Shown piece after piece: positions 17,350-25,391 of a DNA stretch of 64,000 bases. The notes under the pieces are model-generated. The model was given only the letters and a program-made list of their open reading frames with translations. It was not told where the DNA came from and did not search any database. The stretch is from the NCBI RefSeq assembly GCF_021147775.1, contig NZ_JAGTPK010000019.1:32937-96936 (forward strand). Reading direction: 5' to 3'. The translations under genes and the position numbers were made by a program. Numbering within the stretch: the first letter of the stretch is position 1; each line of letters opens with the position of its first letter. The stretch comes from Pseudomonas californiensis (GTDB lineage Bacteria > Pseudomonadota > Gammaproteobacteria > Pseudomonadales > Pseudomonadaceae).

Positions 17350-17769
17350 ATGCATCGGCCATCCCTGCTTGTTGTCGGCCTGAGCCTGTTGTCGCTGCTG
17401 TGCCTGTCTGCACAGGCCAGCGAACTGGTGTATGTGCCCAACAATCCTTCGTTTGGTGGTAACCCTTTGAATGGCCCGGTATTGCTGAACCAGGCGACCG
17501 CCCAGAACAAGTTCAAAGAAAAGACAACCACGTCCGAACAGTCCGCGCTGACGCAATTCAATTCAATGCTGCAAAGTGCCATTTTAAGTCGGGTTTCATC
17601 GGCACTGACGTCCAGCATTGTCGGCAGTGACGGGAAGCTTATTCCCGGTGTTGTCGAGACCACTGACTTTCGTGTGTCGATTACCAATATACAAACAGGC
17701 GTTCTGCAAATTGTGACCACCGATAAAGTCACCGGGCAGACCACTCAGTTTCAAGTAAACCAACCGTAA
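17350..17769 (+). CDS. csgF: Curli assembly protein CsgF
   Basis: 139 residues. The signal peptide ends at AQA/SELVY, followed by the conserved mature N-terminus ELVYVPNNPSFGGNPLNG, which in E. coli CsgF inserts into the CsgG channel. The C-terminal part has a DFRVSITN strand. CsgF is surface-exposed and anchors the nucleator subunit. AAAAGGT precedes the ATG. It is co-transcribed with csgE. Confidence 0.93.
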   Translation: MHRPSLLVVGLSLLSLLCLSAQASELVYVPNNPSFGGNPLNGPVLLNQATAQNKFKEKTTTSEQSALTQFNSMLQSAILSRVSSALTSSIVGSDGKLIPGVVETTDFRVSITNIQTGVLQIVTTDKVTGQTTQFQVNQP

Positions 17770-17853
17770 TACCGCTGTTGCTGTATTGCTGTCCCTGTGT
17801 TTGATGAACCGGCACTACCACACTTAACTATAACGTATAGAAGGAAAGCATCC

Positions 17854-18843
17854 ATGCGCGCTCATAAATCCTTGTTGTCCCTTGCTGTTGTCTTTGCCAT
17901 TTCGGGTTCCGCGTTCGCTGACAGCAGCACGGTCACGTCAAACCAGAATGGCAGTTTGAACGCTGTTGCTGTTGTGCAGGACGGCGCTTACCGTTCTAAC
18001 ACCAGTGTTACCCAGACCGGCAACAGTAACTCGGCTGGCGTTAATCAAACGGCTGATCGAAGCAGTGTCGGCATCAGCCAGTACGGCGACAAGAACAGCG
18101 CATCTGCTACCCAATCGGGTGCACGCAACGCAGCGGGCATCACTCAGATCGGCAGCGGTGTTCAGGGCGCGGCCATTGCTCAGGGCTCCTACGATAACGT
18201 TGCCGGTATCTACCAGCGCAACAATGCACGGACCGACGCAGTCATCAGCCAGGGCGCAGGTTCGGGCAGTGGCTGGTATGGCCGTAACGAAGCTTCGGTC
18301 AACCAGACTGACAACACCACCTCCGGTGCTCGTATCACTCAGAACAGCGCCAGCAGCACAGCCAACGTTCAGCAGGCGATCAACACCAATGCCCAGGCCA
18401 GCGTGACCCAGAATGGCCATGACAACACCGGCGTCGTTACTCAAGTGCTGAGCAATAACGTTCAGGCTGTCGTGTCGCAGGAAACCGGTTCTGGCAACAG
18501 CGCCCGTGTAAGCCAGCAGTACGTCAGCAACAGCGGTGCAGTGGCCACTCAGCGCGGCTACGACAACGAAGCGAAGCTGACTCAGTCTTCCGGCACCAAC
18601 CTTTCGGCTCGCGTCACGCAGATCGGCGAAAACAACACCGCCACCTCTACCCAGTCCGGCGCTTACAACGAAGAAGCCCTGCTGCAACAAGGCTACGGCA
18701 ACTCGGCCAACATCACCCAGTCTGGCTTTGGCAACGCGGGCTTCAAGAACACTGCCTATGTGACTCAGCTGAACAACAATCAGACGGCTACCGTCACCCA
18801 GAGCGGCGGCTACGGCAACGTTGCGAACATCACTCAGAAGTAA
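17854..18843 (+). CDS. csgA: Major curlin subunit, CsgA-like
   Basis: About 329 residues. The signal peptide ends near SAFA/DSS and an AGAAGGAAAG ribosome site precedes the ATG at 17854. The mature protein is a run of about a dozen imperfect 22-residue units built on the Asn/Gln pattern NQ-G-N-A-V-Q (for example SVTQTGNSNSAGVNQ and TQSGAYNEEALLQQ). Each unit would form one beta-solenoid turn of the amyloid fibre. It is more than twice the length of E. coli CsgA (five repeats), so each subunit contributes more turns. Upstream in-frame codons to 17797 are ignored because the signal peptide starts at MRAHKSL. Confidence 0.88.
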   Translation: MRAHKSLLSLAVVFAISGSAFADSSTVTSNQNGSLNAVAVVQDGAYRSNTSVTQTGNSNSAGVNQTADRSSVGISQYGDKNSASATQSGARNAAGITQIGSGVQGAAIAQGSYDNVAGIYQRNNARTDAVISQGAGSGSGWYGRNEASVNQTDNTTSGARITQNSASSTANVQQAINTNAQASVTQNGHDNTGVVTQVLSNNVQAVVSQETGSGNSARVSQQYVSNSGAVATQRGYDNEAKLTQSSGTNLSARVTQIGENNTATSTQSGAYNEEALLQQGYGNSANITQSGFGNAGFKNTAYVTQLNNNQTATVTQSGGYGNVANITQK

Positions 18844-18852
18844 TGCGTGCAG

Positions 18853-18875
18853 CCCCGCGGCCTTCTGCCGCGGGG
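18853..18875 (+). promoter_or_regulatory. Intercistronic hairpin between csgA and csgG
   Basis: CCCCGCGGC and GCCGCGGGG form a nine-base stem with a five-base loop, ten bases after the csgA stop codon and 22 bases before the csgG start codon. No T-run follows. It probably protects the csgA message or reduces readthrough, which would keep subunit output above pore output. Confidence 0.65.
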
Positions 18876-18896
18876 TCTGATCTGGAGAGAAGGACG

Positions 18897-19760
18897 ATGT
18901 ACATCCGCTCATTATCGTTGATTGTCATTGCGGCAATGCTAGTCAGTGGATGTGCCACGTCCCGTCCTGCAACAACGTTCAATCCGGCTGCGCTTTCGCC
19001 GCCTACTCATACTTCCCGGGATCTGACCAGCCTCCCTGCACCTGCCGGCCCTATCGCCGTGGCGGTGTATGGCCTGCGCGATCAGACCGGACAATACAAG
19101 CCGTCGCCAGACAGCTCGTTTTCTACCGCAGTTACCCAGGGCGCTGCCTCGTTGCTGGTGACTGCGTTGCGCGATTCGCGCTGGTTCAAGCCGGTCGAAC
19201 GCGAAAACCTTCAGGACCTGCTGACCGAGCGCAAGATCATCCGCGCACTGGAACAGCCCCAGGATCAGGCTCAGGTCCAGCTGCCGCCGCTGCGTCCGGC
19301 CAACCTGATTATCGAAGGTGCGATCGTTGCCTATGAAAGCAACGTCAGAACCGGCGGCGTCGGGGTGCGTTATCTGGGCATCGGCCCGTCCGAGCTTTAT
19401 CGCCAGGATCAGGTCACCGTCAACCTGCGGGCTGTGGACTTGCGCACGGGTGACATCATTCAGAGCATCACCACGACCAAGACGGTGTTTTCTGTGCAGA
19501 TGGATTTCGGCGTTTTCAAATACGTGTCGCTCAAGCATCTGCTGGAGGTCGAAACCGGCATCAGCCGCAACGAACCCGTGCAGCAATGTGTGCGTGAAGC
19601 CATCGAAAGCGCCTTGGTGCATATGATTGCCCAAGGTGTGCGCGATGGCAGCTGGATGCTGAAAAACCCGGAAGACCTCAACAAGCCCCTGCTGCAAAGT
19701 TATCTGAAGAGCTATGACGACCAGATGGTTTCCATGCCGCTCACCGGGTCCGATAAATGA
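18897..19760 (+). CDS. csgG: Curli secretion channel CsgG
   Basis: About 287 residues. A lipoprotein signal MYIRSLSLIVIAAMLVSGC places the lipidated Cys at residue 19. The conserved PIAVAVYGLRDQTGQYKP, QGAASLLVTALRDSRWF and ERENLQDLLTERKI segments are typical of CsgG, the outer-membrane nonamer that exports curlins. The later ADLRTG-like AVDLRTGDIIQ strand and the VFKYVSLKHLLEVE region form the barrel and periplasmic parts. The ATG at 18897 has GAGAGAAGGAC upstream; the earlier in-frame ATG at 18843 would cross the hairpin. It lies unusually between the two curlin genes. Confidence 0.93.
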   Translation: MYIRSLSLIVIAAMLVSGCATSRPATTFNPAALSPPTHTSRDLTSLPAPAGPIAVAVYGLRDQTGQYKPSPDSSFSTAVTQGAASLLVTALRDSRWFKPVERENLQDLLTERKIIRALEQPQDQAQVQLPPLRPANLIIEGAIVAYESNVRTGGVGVRYLGIGPSELYRQDQVTVNLRAVDLRTGDIIQSITTTKTVFSVQMDFGVFKYVSLKHLLEVETGISRNEPVQQCVREAIESALVHMIAQGVRDGSWMLKNPEDLNKPLLQSYLKSYDDQMVSMPLTGSDK

Positions 19761-19783
19761 AGCGCATTCGAACGGAGCTGAAA

Positions 19784-20290
19784 ATGGTTCTCCCCACCAG
19801 GAACCTGAAGTGGCTGGCGCTGGGCCTGATGGTCCTCAGCGGCGTTTGCCAGGCTGGCGATCTGAAGCCAGAAGCGCGCTATGCCAGCATTACCACCGGC
19901 AGTGTGGCGACCATTTACCAGATCGGCTCGTACAATCAGACGCACATCGACCAGAGTGCGACGGCACAAACGGTCATTCAGAATCAGACAGGCACGCATA
20001 ACCAGTCGGTGATCAGCCAGAGTGGCAACGGCAATTACCTGAATACTCTGCAAAACGGTCAGGACAACGGCCTTGCCGTTACCCAGTCGGGCAGCTACAA
20101 CCAGGCGTTTACCACCCAGACCGGTGTCAGTAACCAGGCCACTGTGGTGCAAAGCGGCGCTTACAATCAGGCGTTTGTTAACCAGAACGGCGTGGGTAAC
20201 CAGGCGTCCATTGTGCAGTCGGGCGTAAATGGCACGGCTTCGATTACCCAAAATGGCAACAACATGAACGCCAGTATGACGCGCAGGTAG
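19784..20290 (+). CDS. csgB: Minor curlin / nucleator, CsgB-like
   Basis: About 168 residues from the ATG at 19784 (GGAG six bases upstream). An ATG at 19757 overlaps the csgG stop as ATGA but has a weaker ribosome site. The signal peptide ends near VCQA/GDL. Then come five to six curlin repeats with NQ/QSG patterns (SYNQAFTTQTGVSNQ, AYNQAFVNQNGVGNQ). The C-terminus is basic (MTRR), like the cationic last repeat of CsgB, which nucleates CsgA on the cell surface. The assignment as nucleator rests on shorter length and the basic end. Confidence 0.8.
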   Translation: MVLPTRNLKWLALGLMVLSGVCQAGDLKPEARYASITTGSVATIYQIGSYNQTHIDQSATAQTVIQNQTGTHNQSVISQSGNGNYLNTLQNGQDNGLAVTQSGSYNQAFTTQTGVSNQATVVQSGAYNQAFVNQNGVGNQASIVQSGVNGTASITQNGNNMNASMTRR

Positions 20291-20295
20291 TCCCC

Positions 20296-20589
20296 ATGAT
20301 TGATGTATCTCAAGTGGTCATTGCCGTCGACACTCAACGCGTCGGCGAGTCGATCATCATCCGGCCAATGCTGCAAAGCCCGTCTGCGTTGACCCTGCAG
20401 TACCGCATGACGGTACGCCAGAGCAGCAGTAACGGAACGTCCAGCATCAACCAGAACGGCGAATTGCACAGCGGTACTGATGCCAGCGTCGTGCAACTGA
20501 GCATGCCTGCAGGAGCCAGCTGTCAGGTGCATCTGGAGGTCTTTCAGGACGACACGCTGCTCAAGCAGGTCGACAGCGCTTGTGATTGA
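20296..20589 (+). CDS. csgH: CsgH/CsgC-like curlin chaperone without a signal peptide
   Basis: 97 residues with the beta-rich pattern LTLQYRMTVRQSSSNGTSS, then QLSMPAGASCQVHLEVF. This resembles CsgH, the alphaproteobacterial counterpart of CsgC, which stops curlins aggregating in the periplasm. It starts five bases after csgB. The frame upstream of the ATG shows no hydrophobic leader, so as read it would be cytoplasmic. That is odd for a periplasmic chaperone. Two Cys residues are present but no CxC pair. Family assignment is moderate. Confidence 0.65.
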   Translation: MIDVSQVVIAVDTQRVGESIIIRPMLQSPSALTLQYRMTVRQSSSNGTSSINQNGELHSGTDASVVQLSMPAGASCQVHLEVFQDDTLLKQVDSACD

Positions 20590-20701
20590 GCGGGCTCGTT
20601 TCAGTTTTATGAACAATCGCCGTTTTGCGCTCAACTCTCTATGCAGGTCTGGCGCGCTGTGAGAGGATTTTTGCCCTGTCACCCCTGGGTAGGGCGATCC
20701 T

Positions 20702-21514
20702 TTGAAAGCGCTTGTTCTGTTTGTGGTTCTGATAGTCAGCATGCCGTTGTCCGCCGCTCAGCTGGAGGTGCAGCCAAGCCAGGGCAGTCGCACCTGGCAA
20801 ACTGAAGAATTGCTCGCTCATCCTCAAGTGCAAGACATTACTGTCAAAAATGATGTGTCCTATAAAAAGGACATGACCTACCGGGCTGTGCCGCTGGCGG
20901 CGCTGCTGGACGGGATCAAGCCTGGCGATCACTTGCAGGCCGTGGCTCTGGACGGGTTTGCCGCCGAGCTGGCCGCTGCGCCATTGCTCAATGTTCAAGG
21001 CGCACGGGCCTGGCTGGCGATTGAAGACCCGGCTCATCCCTGGCCGTTGCTGCCTTCCGGCAAGCACAGCGCCGGACCGTTCTACCTGGTCTGGACGGAC
21101 CCGCAAGCCGGAAACATAAGCCCGGAGCAATGGCCTTTTGAAGTGGCCAGCATCAAGCGTCTGGCTTCGGTTGCCGAGCGCTTCCCCGCGCTGTTGCCGG
21201 ACCCTGCGCTCAAGGCTGACGATCCGGTCAATCAGGGTTTTGTGCTGTTTCAGCGAAACTGCGTGGCGTGCCATCGCTTGAACGGGGCGGGTGACTCGCA
21301 TTTCGGACCGGATCTGAATATTCCCTACAACCCGACTGAATATCTGGGTGTGGACTTTCTCAAGCGCTACATTCGTAACCCGCAGGATTTGCGTCAGTGG
21401 CCGGAGGCGAAGATGCCGGCGTTTTCAGAAACGGTATTGCCCGATACGGACTTGCAGATGCTGATGGTGTCTGCAACACATGGCGGGACGCAAGAGCAAG
21501 CCCTGATCGGTTGA
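20702..21514 (+). CDS. Periplasmic c-type cytochrome
   Basis: 270 residues from a TTG codon. This start is required to include the signal peptide MKALVLFVVLIVSMPLSAA. Residues 20-165 form an oxidoreductase-like beta domain without obvious cofactor motif. The C-terminal 90 residues are a class I cytochrome c with a CVACH haem site near residue 182 and an axial Met in KMPAF. It is likely a periplasmic electron carrier. The partner enzyme is not in the window. It follows the curli cluster by 112 bases and is probably separate from it. Confidence 0.8.
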   Translation: MKALVLFVVLIVSMPLSAAQLEVQPSQGSRTWQTEELLAHPQVQDITVKNDVSYKKDMTYRAVPLAALLDGIKPGDHLQAVALDGFAAELAAAPLLNVQGARAWLAIEDPAHPWPLLPSGKHSAGPFYLVWTDPQAGNISPEQWPFEVASIKRLASVAERFPALLPDPALKADDPVNQGFVLFQRNCVACHRLNGAGDSHFGPDLNIPYNPTEYLGVDFLKRYIRNPQDLRQWPEAKMPAFSETVLPDTDLQMLMVSATHGGTQEQALIG

Positions 21515-21644
21515 GCACGGATGCGACCGCACGTGACTTTTCGCTCGACGTCTTTGAATAACAGTTCATTTGACGGGTATGGCATAGGTCACTCAGGCTC
21601 GTGACGATAGCTGCGCTTTTTGACAATGTGTTTGATTGGGCTTG

Positions 21645-21692
21645 TTCTTGAACGGCACACTTTTTGAGCGACACACTTCTTGAACGGCACAC
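21645..21692. repeat. Three tandem 16-bp repeats before uvsE
   Basis: Three back-to-back 16-base units. Units 1 and 3 are identical (TTCTTGAACGGCACAC) and unit 2 differs at three positions. The array ends 60 bases before the uvsE start, a position suited to binding by a regulator. Confidence 0.7.
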
Positions 21693-21752
21693 TGACTGCT
21701 TTCGGTTGTCTGAATCCCCAAGCGTATTACCTCTGGCCGTCAAGGATTCAGC

Positions 21753-22781
21753 ATGATTCAACCCCGTATCGGTTTCGCCTGTCAGTACCGGCACCCTGAC
21801 CGCAGCCTGGCACCCGGCGAACTGAAGACCATCGAGGCCGCCTTCAACCCGCGCACCACCACCCTGCGCTGGATGGAAAGCGTCGAGCCCGCAATAGCCC
21901 GTGCCCGCTTGCTGGAAGTTGTCGAGCACAACCTCAAGGCGCAGTTGCGATTGCTGGCGTATACCGGTGAGCTGCCGCCGCCCTTGCGCATGTTGCGCCT
22001 GAGCAGTGATCTGCTGCCGTTTTACAGTCACCCCAAGGTCAGCGCGCTCTACCAGGCCCCGGCCATTCAGCACTGGCTGGGCGAAGGTTTTGCGGCCATT
22101 GGTGCTCTGGCGCGCGAGCTGGGCATTCGGCTGTCGTTTCATCCGGGGCAGTATTGCGTGCTGGGTTCGGACCGGCCCGAGGTGGTCGAAAACAGCGTGG
22201 CTGAATTCGAATACCACGCCGACATGATCCGCATGATGGGTTATGGCCTGAGCTTTCAGGACTTCAAATGCAACCTGCACATTGCCGGGCGTCTTGGCGG
22301 GGAGGGCATACGCGCCTTGTGGCCACGGCTTTCGGAGGTGGCGCGCAACTGCATCACGTTCGAGAACGACGAGAAAACCTACGGCGTGGATGATTGCCTG
22401 GCGCTGGCCGATCTGGCGCCTGTGGTGCTGGACATTCACCACTGCTGGATTCACGAGAACGACTACATCCCGACAGATGATCCGAGGGTGGAGCGCATCA
22501 TCGCCAGCTGGCGCGGGGTGCGTCCGACCATGCATTACTCCCAGCCGCCCGAGCTGTTGCAGGAAGTGGGGTTCAGTGCCGATCAGAAGCTGGAAATCGA
22601 GCCACTGCTCAAGGTTGTGTCCAAGCGCGACCTGTACGCCCACAGTGCGCAGATGTGGAACCACTGGACCAACGTCTACGCGCTGCAGTTTCTGGATCGC
22701 TTCGACATCATGTTCGAGGCCAAGCACAAGAACGTGGCGACCCTGGCGTTTTACCACCAATACCTGCTGCCCGGTCAGTGA
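21753..22781 (+). CDS. uvsE: UV damage endonuclease
   Basis: 342 residues of the UvsE/UvdE family, a TIM-barrel endonuclease related to endonuclease IV. It nicks 5' to UV photoproducts and other distortions and uses metal ions. Seen motifs are RIGFACQYRH at the start, LSFHPGQYCVLGS, FENDEKTYGVDDC, VLDIHHCWIHEN and DIMFEAKHKNVATL, which carry the metal-ligand His, Glu and Asp residues. An alternative repair enzyme like this is common in plant-surface bacteria exposed to sunlight. It converges on the dps-like gene, with a hairpin at the junction. Confidence 0.92.
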   Translation: MIQPRIGFACQYRHPDRSLAPGELKTIEAAFNPRTTTLRWMESVEPAIARARLLEVVEHNLKAQLRLLAYTGELPPPLRMLRLSSDLLPFYSHPKVSALYQAPAIQHWLGEGFAAIGALARELGIRLSFHPGQYCVLGSDRPEVVENSVAEFEYHADMIRMMGYGLSFQDFKCNLHIAGRLGGEGIRALWPRLSEVARNCITFENDEKTYGVDDCLALADLAPVVLDIHHCWIHENDYIPTDDPRVERIIASWRGVRPTMHYSQPPELLQEVGFSADQKLEIEPLLKVVSKRDLYAHSAQMWNHWTNVYALQFLDRFDIMFEAKHKNVATLAFYHQYLLPGQ

Positions 22782-22787
22782 CCGGGC
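22769..22787. terminator. Hairpin at the uvsE / dps convergence
   Basis: GCCCGGTCA and TGACCGGGC flank one base and overlap the uvsE stop codon. In RNA the core stem would be GCCCGG/CCGGGC. It could serve both converging genes. Confidence 0.5.
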
Positions 22788-22804
22788 GCTTGGGTTTCAG
22801 TTGA

Positions 22805-23278
22805 TCAGTTGCCTTCCAGCAAGGTGCGCAGCATCCACGCAGCTTTTTCATGCACTTGCATGCGCTGGGTCAGCAGGTCGGCGGTCGGCTCGTCGCTGAC
22901 CTTGTCCAGCAGCGGGAACAGACCCCGTGCGGTGCGGACCACGGCTTCCTGACCTTCCACCAGTTGCTTGATCATCTCTGAAGCATCCGGGACGCCGGGC
23001 TCTTCCTTGATCGACGACAGGCGCGCGTAGGTCGTGTAGGTGCCTGGCGCCGGGAAGCCCAGTGCGCGGATACGCTCGGCGATGGAGTCGACCGCAGTGG
23101 CCAGTTCGGTGTATTGCTCTTCAAACAGCAGGTGCAGGGTGCGGAACATCGGACCGGTCACGTTCCAGTGGAAGTTGTGGGTCTTCAGGTACAACACATA
23201 AGTGTCGGAAAGCAGATGTGAAAGGCCATCGACGATCTGTTGACGGTCCTGCTCGGTAATGCCGATTTCAATACGCAT
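22805..23278 (-). CDS. dps: Dps-family ferritin-like protein
   Basis: About 157 residues, all helical. HNFHWNVTGPMFRTLHLLFEEQYTELATAVDSIAERIRALG supplies the inter-subunit ferroxidase His, Asp and Glu ligands of Dps dodecamers. Dps proteins store iron and shield DNA in stationary phase and under oxidative stress. The ATG at 23278 is preceded by GAGGA at good spacing; an upstream TTG is less likely. A role alongside the neighbouring UV repair enzyme in stress survival is an inference. Confidence 0.9.
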   Translation of the reverse strand: MRIEIGITEQDRQQIVDGLSHLLSDTYVLYLKTHNFHWNVTGPMFRTLHLLFEEQYTELATAVDSIAERIRALGFPAPGTYTTYARLSSIKEEPGVPDASEMIKQLVEGQEAVVRTARGLFPLLDKVSDEPTADLLTQRMQVHEKAAWMLRTLLEGN

Positions 23279-23416
23279 ATCAGTCCTCAAGGGTCAGATG
23301 TTCAAGAAGTTGGTGCCATTCTAAAAAACGTAGACCCAAGGCGGAAATCACGGTTCACAATGATGACCATCCACATAACCTATGGATCATTGTGGTGAAT
23401 GGATGCAGCCAAGCCT

Positions 23417-23559
23417 CTAGGCTCTGTACGAAAAGTGGCTGCGCTCGGTGATGCTGCGTTAAAAACAGGCTCAGAATGCTCATTTACAGCCAGTAGACTC
23501 CGCTTCCTCGCCTGTTTTTGCCTTGCCTGACCTTCGCTCGCTTTTCGTACAGAACCTAG
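23417..23559. mobile_element. MITE-like element, 135 bp, with CTAG target repeats
   Basis: The left end GCTCTGTACGAAAAG (23421-23435) and right end CTTTTCGTACAGAAC (23541-23555) are inverted repeats matching at 14 of 15 bases. CTAG lies outside each end, as expected for a four-base target duplication of IS5-like elements. A nested inverted pair, AAAAACAGGC (23461-23470) and GCCTGTTTTT (23510-23519), lies inside. There is no coding capacity. It sits between dps and mltA. CTAG is itself a palindrome, which slightly weakens the duplication argument. Confidence 0.75.
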
Positions 23560-23633
23560 GTGACGAACGCCGCTTGGGCCACAATGGCGTTTTTTTCACC
23601 GGCCTGCTGTGGGCCGTAAAAGGATTCGTGCTG

Positions 23634-24797
23634 ATGATGTCTTCTTCCAACACCTGGCTGCTGCGCCTGGCGCTGACTGTGCCGCTGGCGGCTTTGCTCA
23701 CAGCGTGCGATGTCACCGACAAACCTGTCACACCGCCCAAAACACCTCACACCACTTACACCCAGGCCAGTTGGGAGGCGTTGCCGGCTGTGTCCGAGGC
23801 GGACCTGCAAGCCGGTTTTGCGTCCTGGCGCAGTGCCTGCACCCGCTTGAAGGCCGATGCGGTCTGGGGTCCGACCTGCGCGGCGGCGGCCAGTCTGGCC
23901 GCCGCGCCGGGCACCGAAGAGATTCGGTCGTTCCTCAACAATCAGTTGCAGGTCTACAGCCTGCGCGCCGAGGGTGGCAGTGCCGACGGCCTGATCACTG
24001 GTTACTACGAGCCGGTGTACCCCGGCAGCCTGACCCAGACCGAAACCGCCAAGGTGCCGGTGTATGGCATTCCGGATGACTTGATCGTGGTCAACCTGGA
24101 CAGCATTTATCCTGAGCTCAAGGGCAAGCGTCTGCGTGGACGGCTGGAAGGGCGCGTGCTCAAGCCGTATGACGACGCAGCGACCATCACCGCCAACGGC
24201 CTGAACGCGCCCGTTGTCGCGTGGCTGACTGACCCGATGGATCTGCAGTTTTTGCAGATCCAGGGCTCGGGCCGGGTGCGTCTCGAGGACGGTACGCAAC
24301 TGCGCCTGGCTTACGCCGATCAGAATGGGCGGCCTTATCGGGCCATCGGTCGCTGGCTGGTGGAGCAAGGCGAATTGAAGAAGGAAGACGTGACCATGGG
24401 TGCGATTGCAGGTTGGGCCAAGGCGCATCCGGAAAGGGTCGCCGAGTTGCTGGCGAGCAACCCCAGCTATGTGTTCTTCGGGCGCAACCCGGACAGCAAC
24501 GAAGGCCCGCGTGGTTCGCTTAATGTACCCCTGACGCCGGGTTACAGCGTGGCGATCGATCGCAAGGTGATTCCGCTGGGCAGTCTGTTGTGGCTGTCGA
24601 CCACCCGCCCCGACGGCAGCAGTGTGGTGCGCCCGGTGGCCGCTCAGGACACTGGCGGCGCCATTGCTGGTGAAGTGCGTGCCGATCTGTTCTGGGGCAC
24701 GGGCGAGGAAGCCGGCAAGCTCGCGGGCGACATGAAGCAGAAGGGCAATATCTGGCTGCTGTGGCCCAAAGGCATGGCGCTGCCCGCTACCGAGTAG
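23634..24797 (+). CDS. mltA: Membrane-bound lytic murein transglycosylase A
   Basis: About 387 residues. Lipoprotein signal with LLTAC lipobox near residue 24. The double-psi barrel has GLITGYYEPVYPGS, the catalytic region QIQGSGRVRLEDG, AYADQNGRPYRAIGRW and the 3D-type end VAAQDTGGAIAGEVRADLFWGTG, which contains the catalytic Asp. MltA cleaves peptidoglycan to 1,6-anhydromuropeptides at the outer membrane. The ATG at 23634 (or the next at 23637) follows AAAGGA. Earlier in-frame codons run into the MITE-like element. It is monocistronic. Confidence 0.93.
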   Translation: MMSSSNTWLLRLALTVPLAALLTACDVTDKPVTPPKTPHTTYTQASWEALPAVSEADLQAGFASWRSACTRLKADAVWGPTCAAAASLAAAPGTEEIRSFLNNQLQVYSLRAEGGSADGLITGYYEPVYPGSLTQTETAKVPVYGIPDDLIVVNLDSIYPELKGKRLRGRLEGRVLKPYDDAATITANGLNAPVVAWLTDPMDLQFLQIQGSGRVRLEDGTQLRLAYADQNGRPYRAIGRWLVEQGELKKEDVTMGAIAGWAKAHPERVAELLASNPSYVFFGRNPDSNEGPRGSLNVPLTPGYSVAIDRKVIPLGSLLWLSTTRPDGSSVVRPVAAQDTGGAIAGEVRADLFWGTGEEAGKLAGDMKQKGNIWLLWPKGMALPATE

Positions 24798-24825
24798 GGC
24801 AAGCGCTGACATGGAACGTCGAAAT

Positions 24826-24877
24826 ATAGATAGCTATCAAGTTATCTAGCTATCTGTATTTCTGTATTTCTGTATTT
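24826..24877. repeat. GATA-type hairpin plus 8-bp tandem repeat after mltA
   Basis: AGATAGCTA (24828-24836) and TAGCTATCT (24847-24855) form a stem. It is followed by three perfect copies of CTGTATTT (24854-24877) and a T-run, so it may terminate mltA transcription. The same AGATAGCTA words recur after the cellulose operon at 39289-39372. Confidence 0.65.
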
Positions 24878-25139
24878 TTTAATACAACCTGTTGATTTTA
24901 TTAATTTTTAACACCCGCCTCGCGTGTCTGAAAATAGCTGTCACGCTATTTGACAGGCAACTTATTGATGGTCTCTCAATGATCCCAAAAGCGTTGATGC
25001 CGTATAAAACGCGTGCTGTGAACCCGCTGGCCCGTACCCCTGATGCCTCTCGTCGAAACTGAAAAACAACGCCAATAAAATGGCTGAAAAATTACATCAA
25101 GAAAATAATTCTATAGCGGCGGCTTTTGTCAGCAAAATA

Positions 25140-25186
25140 TTGACACAATCATTTTGACATCACACATTAGCGGCGTTTTTACGCCG
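25140..25186 (+). promoter_or_regulatory. Possible promoter and leader hairpin of the bcs operon
   Basis: In the 590-bp gap before bcsE there is a TTGACA at 25140 and a weak CATTAG-type -10 about 17 bases on. A CGGCGT-TTTT-ACGCCG hairpin (25171-25186) follows. No gene is evident between 24878 and 25391, which is AT-rich up to 25170. The promoter is tentative. The remaining 200 bases would be a long untranslated leader. Confidence 0.35.
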
Positions 25187-25391
25187 AACCTGAATTCTGG
25201 ACCTGAAGGGAAGCTGGTCATTATCCCCAGGTGTCCGGTTCCCCTTTTCGAAAGCAACGCTGACGTTGTCTTGCGCATGAGATTCGGTCAATAAGGCCAG
25301 GCATGGATTGCCCTGGACGAAATAGACATCCGGTAGTTGCGCAGCGCCTGACGAGGCGTCTGCTTGTGCATTCGAAAAGTGGGGTAAGGGT

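Noticed and set aside
17938..18912. Leftward open frame opposite csgA
   Set aside because: It is the shadow of the repetitive Asn/Gln-rich curlin repeats.
24798..25391. Riboswitch in the bcs leader
   Set aside because: Only a small hairpin and AT-rich sequence are visible; no known c-di-GMP aptamer core was recognised.
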